From positions 197,501-261,500 of the forward strand of contig CAJNDS010001680.1 in the NCBI GenBank assembly GCA_905221605.1: a stretch of 64,000 nucleotides of DNA, written 5' to 3'. The notes under the pieces are model-generated. The model was not told the DNA's origin and searched no databases. It worked only from the letters and a program-made list of their open reading frames with translations. This stretch comes from Symbiodinium natans (Eukaryota; Sar; Dinophyceae; Suessiales; Symbiodiniaceae). The position numbers were made by a program, and so were the translations under genes. Below, piece by piece: positions 62,511 through 64,000 of this stretch (the first letter of the stretch is position 1; the number at the start of each line of letters is the position of its first letter).

Positions 62511-62655
62511 TTAGGGATACTTGGAGACAGGTTTTAAATTTTGGGCACTATATCTCCTAAGAAACAGCTAAGCTTATGATTCTTAGGGATACTTGGGGAC
62601 AGTTTTTAGTTTGTGGGCATGATAATTCCGGAGGAACAGCTAAGATGATGATTCT
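62511..62655 (+). repeat. Direct tandem duplication, about 70-bp unit
   Basis: CTTAGGGATACTTGG(A/G)GACAG, TTTTGGGCA-like words, AACAGCTAAG and ATGATTCTT occur twice. The units are clearly diverged. Confidence 0.8.
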
Positions 62656-62709
62656 TGCTAGGGTCACGGTGGCGAGTGGCATCGATTTTAGGGTTTTAAT
62701 TTTCAGGTA

Positions 62710-62813
62710 AGTTCTATTTGCAAAAGAACCACCCAAAAAATGATATGCCCTCTTAGGGTAAAGTAGGGATGAGTATCTTTCATGTTCAGGTGGTTCTTAA
62801 GCAAATAGTAGCT
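62710..62813 (+). mobile_element. Family-3 element with splice-site-like ends
   Basis: Preceded by CAGGTAAGTTCTATTTGC and ending TTCTTAAGCAAATAGTAG. A GTAAGT word at the left end and TAG at the right would make a GT-AG intron, though no coding frame is visible around it. Confidence 0.65.
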
Positions 62814-62997
62814 TACAAGATTACACAGGGGTAGGTTCGAACAGAACTGGGTGTTTTTGGTTCCCCTGATTCTCCTACACAATCCTTACGCAAGGCCTAA
62901 ACAAATAGTTCGTATAGGACCCCCCAAACCTGCCCCACTACCGCCATGCTTGGCGGGCATTGTTTCTGTGGAATCTCGAAACCTTTAAGCCCTACAA

Positions 62998-63107
62998 GGA
63001 GGGGCCCCCTTACTAAACTGTAGCTAAGGGGCTTATATCCTAATTTAGGATCCTGAGAACCCAATTTAGGGGCCTTATAACTCTACTTATGACTGGGGGG
63101 CCCCTCC
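62998..63107 (+). mobile_element. Palindromic element with GGAGGGGCCCCC ends
   Basis: GGAGGGGCCCCCTTAC and GGGGGGCCCCTCC bracket 85 bases with inner CTAATTTAGGATCC...CCCAATTTAGGGG. Confidence 0.6.
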
Positions 63108-63721
63108 GTGTGCACCCTACACAACAACACTATCTTTAGCGGCTGCCTATCGCGGCTTCAGTTCCGCTATGGGGTAAGCCCCTTCAATTTGTGGGCTAGA
63201 ATGTAATCTGGGTGTTGAAAGCATCTTAAAGCTGAGGATACAGGTCCTTACCTACAGTTAGCAGAGTAAGAGGGCCCCTCCTTGCACGAAGTCGAGCCGA
63301 GGGCTTTGTACTTTCTGCGGTCTCAACGGTTTCTAGGCGCCTTGAGTGCTTTCTAAACAGCCCCTTCTAAGCCTGGACCTCAAACGCCTTTTGGAGTCAT
63401 CTTCGGACTTCAAGTGCCAAGGCTGATGGGGTTCAGGGCACAGGGCATGCAAGGTTTTCTGTGTTGCAAGGTACTTGAGAGGCTTGGAGCACAGAAGACA
63501 CAGGGGTGGCTCTAACATTGAGACTTGTAAATGATGGTTTCCGAAAATAGGGGGCACCTTATTGGGGTCCTTATTGCCAGGGAGTCCTGCTATGGGGGGG
63601 TGGGGGTCTGTTTTAGGGATCACCTATTTGCGTAGACACCCAAAATGGCCTGCATAAGGGGCCAGTTTTGTAAGAGACCCCTGGCCCTCTTCGAGCCGGG
63701 GCCTCTTTGAAGTCCTCAATA

Positions 63722-63891
63722 CTTGGGAGGTTCATGGGTAGTTACAAGCTTTTTCACCCCCAAGTCAGGTTCTAAGTATAGCTGCCCTACTTATATAACC
63801 CTACTAACACTAAGGTTCTAAGTGTAGTTACCCTACTTATAACCGTTGTATTATAACCCTACTTAGAACGACCCCATGAACCTCCCAAGTA
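63722..63891 (+). mobile_element. Family-1 element, longer variant
   Basis: TACTTGGGAGGTTCATGGG to CCCCATGAACCTCCCAAGTA, with an extra G in both arms (compensating change) and an inner duplication of GGTTCTAAGT.TAG...CCCTACTTATA. Confidence 0.75.
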
Positions 63892-64000
63892 AAACCCAGA
63901 ATACCATGACTCAGTGCGTCTCTCCCTAAACCCTAAACCCCTAAACCATCTCCCCAAGCGTTTGATGCTGTGACTTTAGGGATATATATTTTTTTGGGGG

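Larger units (their letters stand above)
1..64000. repeat. Dispersed interstitial telomere-type arrays, (TTTAGGG)n on both strands, window-wide
   Basis: Short arrays of TTTAGGG or its complement CCCTAAA, mostly 2-12 units, recur every few hundred bases from one end to the other in both orientations. By eye there are about 200; I did not count them exactly. Common one-base variants are CCCCAAA, CCCGAAA, CCCTGAA and CCCTCAA. Seven is not a multiple of three, so a perfect array of three or more units reads as the same heptapeptide with a stop in all three frames, on either strand. Most small reading frames in the window therefore end in array-derived tails such as LNPKP or GLGFRV. Because arrays are internal and bidirectional, they are interstitial repeats, not a chromosome end. 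Confidence 0.95.
55074..64000. other. Repeat-rich region right of the tandem duplication
   Basis: It contains the variant-to-canonical telomere array at 56,974-57,121, convergent long arrays at 57,966-58,048 and 58,165-58,252, a long array at 60,479-60,597, G/C-rich tracts at 59,315-59,500, the best-preserved family-1 element (60,210-60,324), a family-2 element (59,880-59,964), family-3 (62,710-62,813) and family-7 (62,091-62,163) elements and a 70-bp tandem repeat (62,511-62,655). Positions 60,770-61,780 are almost free of telomere repeat. Confidence 0.5.

Noticed and set aside
1..64000. A true chromosome end
   Set aside because: Arrays are short, in both orientations and spread evenly, and neither window end is a continuous array.

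Overview
This is nuclear DNA of a eukaryote, most likely a protist or alga. Arabidopsis-type telomere heptamers (TTTAGGG / CCCTAAA) are scattered on both strands through the whole 64 kb, as roughly 200 short interstitial arrays by eye. Between them lie small palindromic non-autonomous elements (MITE-like, at least nine families by their ends), homopolymers, microsatellites and short unique islands. There is no bacterial-style gene packing, and no tRNA, rRNA, CRISPR array or long reading frame that I can support. Sparse genes with very small exons, TTTAGGG repeats, intron-like inverted-repeat elements and possible GA-AG splice borders would fit a dinoflagellate or related alga. That is inference: I see no spliced-leader gene and no marker that fixes the taxon.

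The key structure is a direct tandem duplication. Copy A spans about 37,795-46,990 and copy B about 46,990-55,073. The copies align in order over their whole length, which gives an internal comparison. It picks out about a dozen short, frame-conserved blocks that behave as exons of one unrecognised gene. They run from a candidate first exon (MSSA...GLDGGK), through a basic/acidic coiled-coil-like exon ([12 protein letters not shown]...), to a shared terminal block ending ...VDRLRLRQ and a TGA. Introns between the blocks are family-1 palindromic elements whose ends supply GT and AG, or stretches of telomere repeat. Both copies carry frameshifts or interrupted exons, so each may be a pseudogene unless the insertions are spliced out.

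The duplication also shows which insertions are young. Several elements and telomere arrays are filled in one copy and empty in the other. In both copies a telomere array sits inside the same exon between direct repeats of GAGGACGCC. The three-frame stop property of the heptamer means such arrays must be spliced out for the gene to work.

Layout: 1-37,790 is repeat-rich DNA with a few isolated coding-like islands (17,063-17,518, 18,381-18,489, 21,655-21,879, 23,362-23,652, 29,423-29,716, 34,969-35,211) and a GC-rich minisatellite at 14,726-15,250. 37,795-55,073 is the tandem duplication. 55,074-64,000 is repeat-rich again, with a telomere-variant array (56,974-57,121), long convergent arrays near 58 kb and a repeat-poor island at 60,770-61,780.
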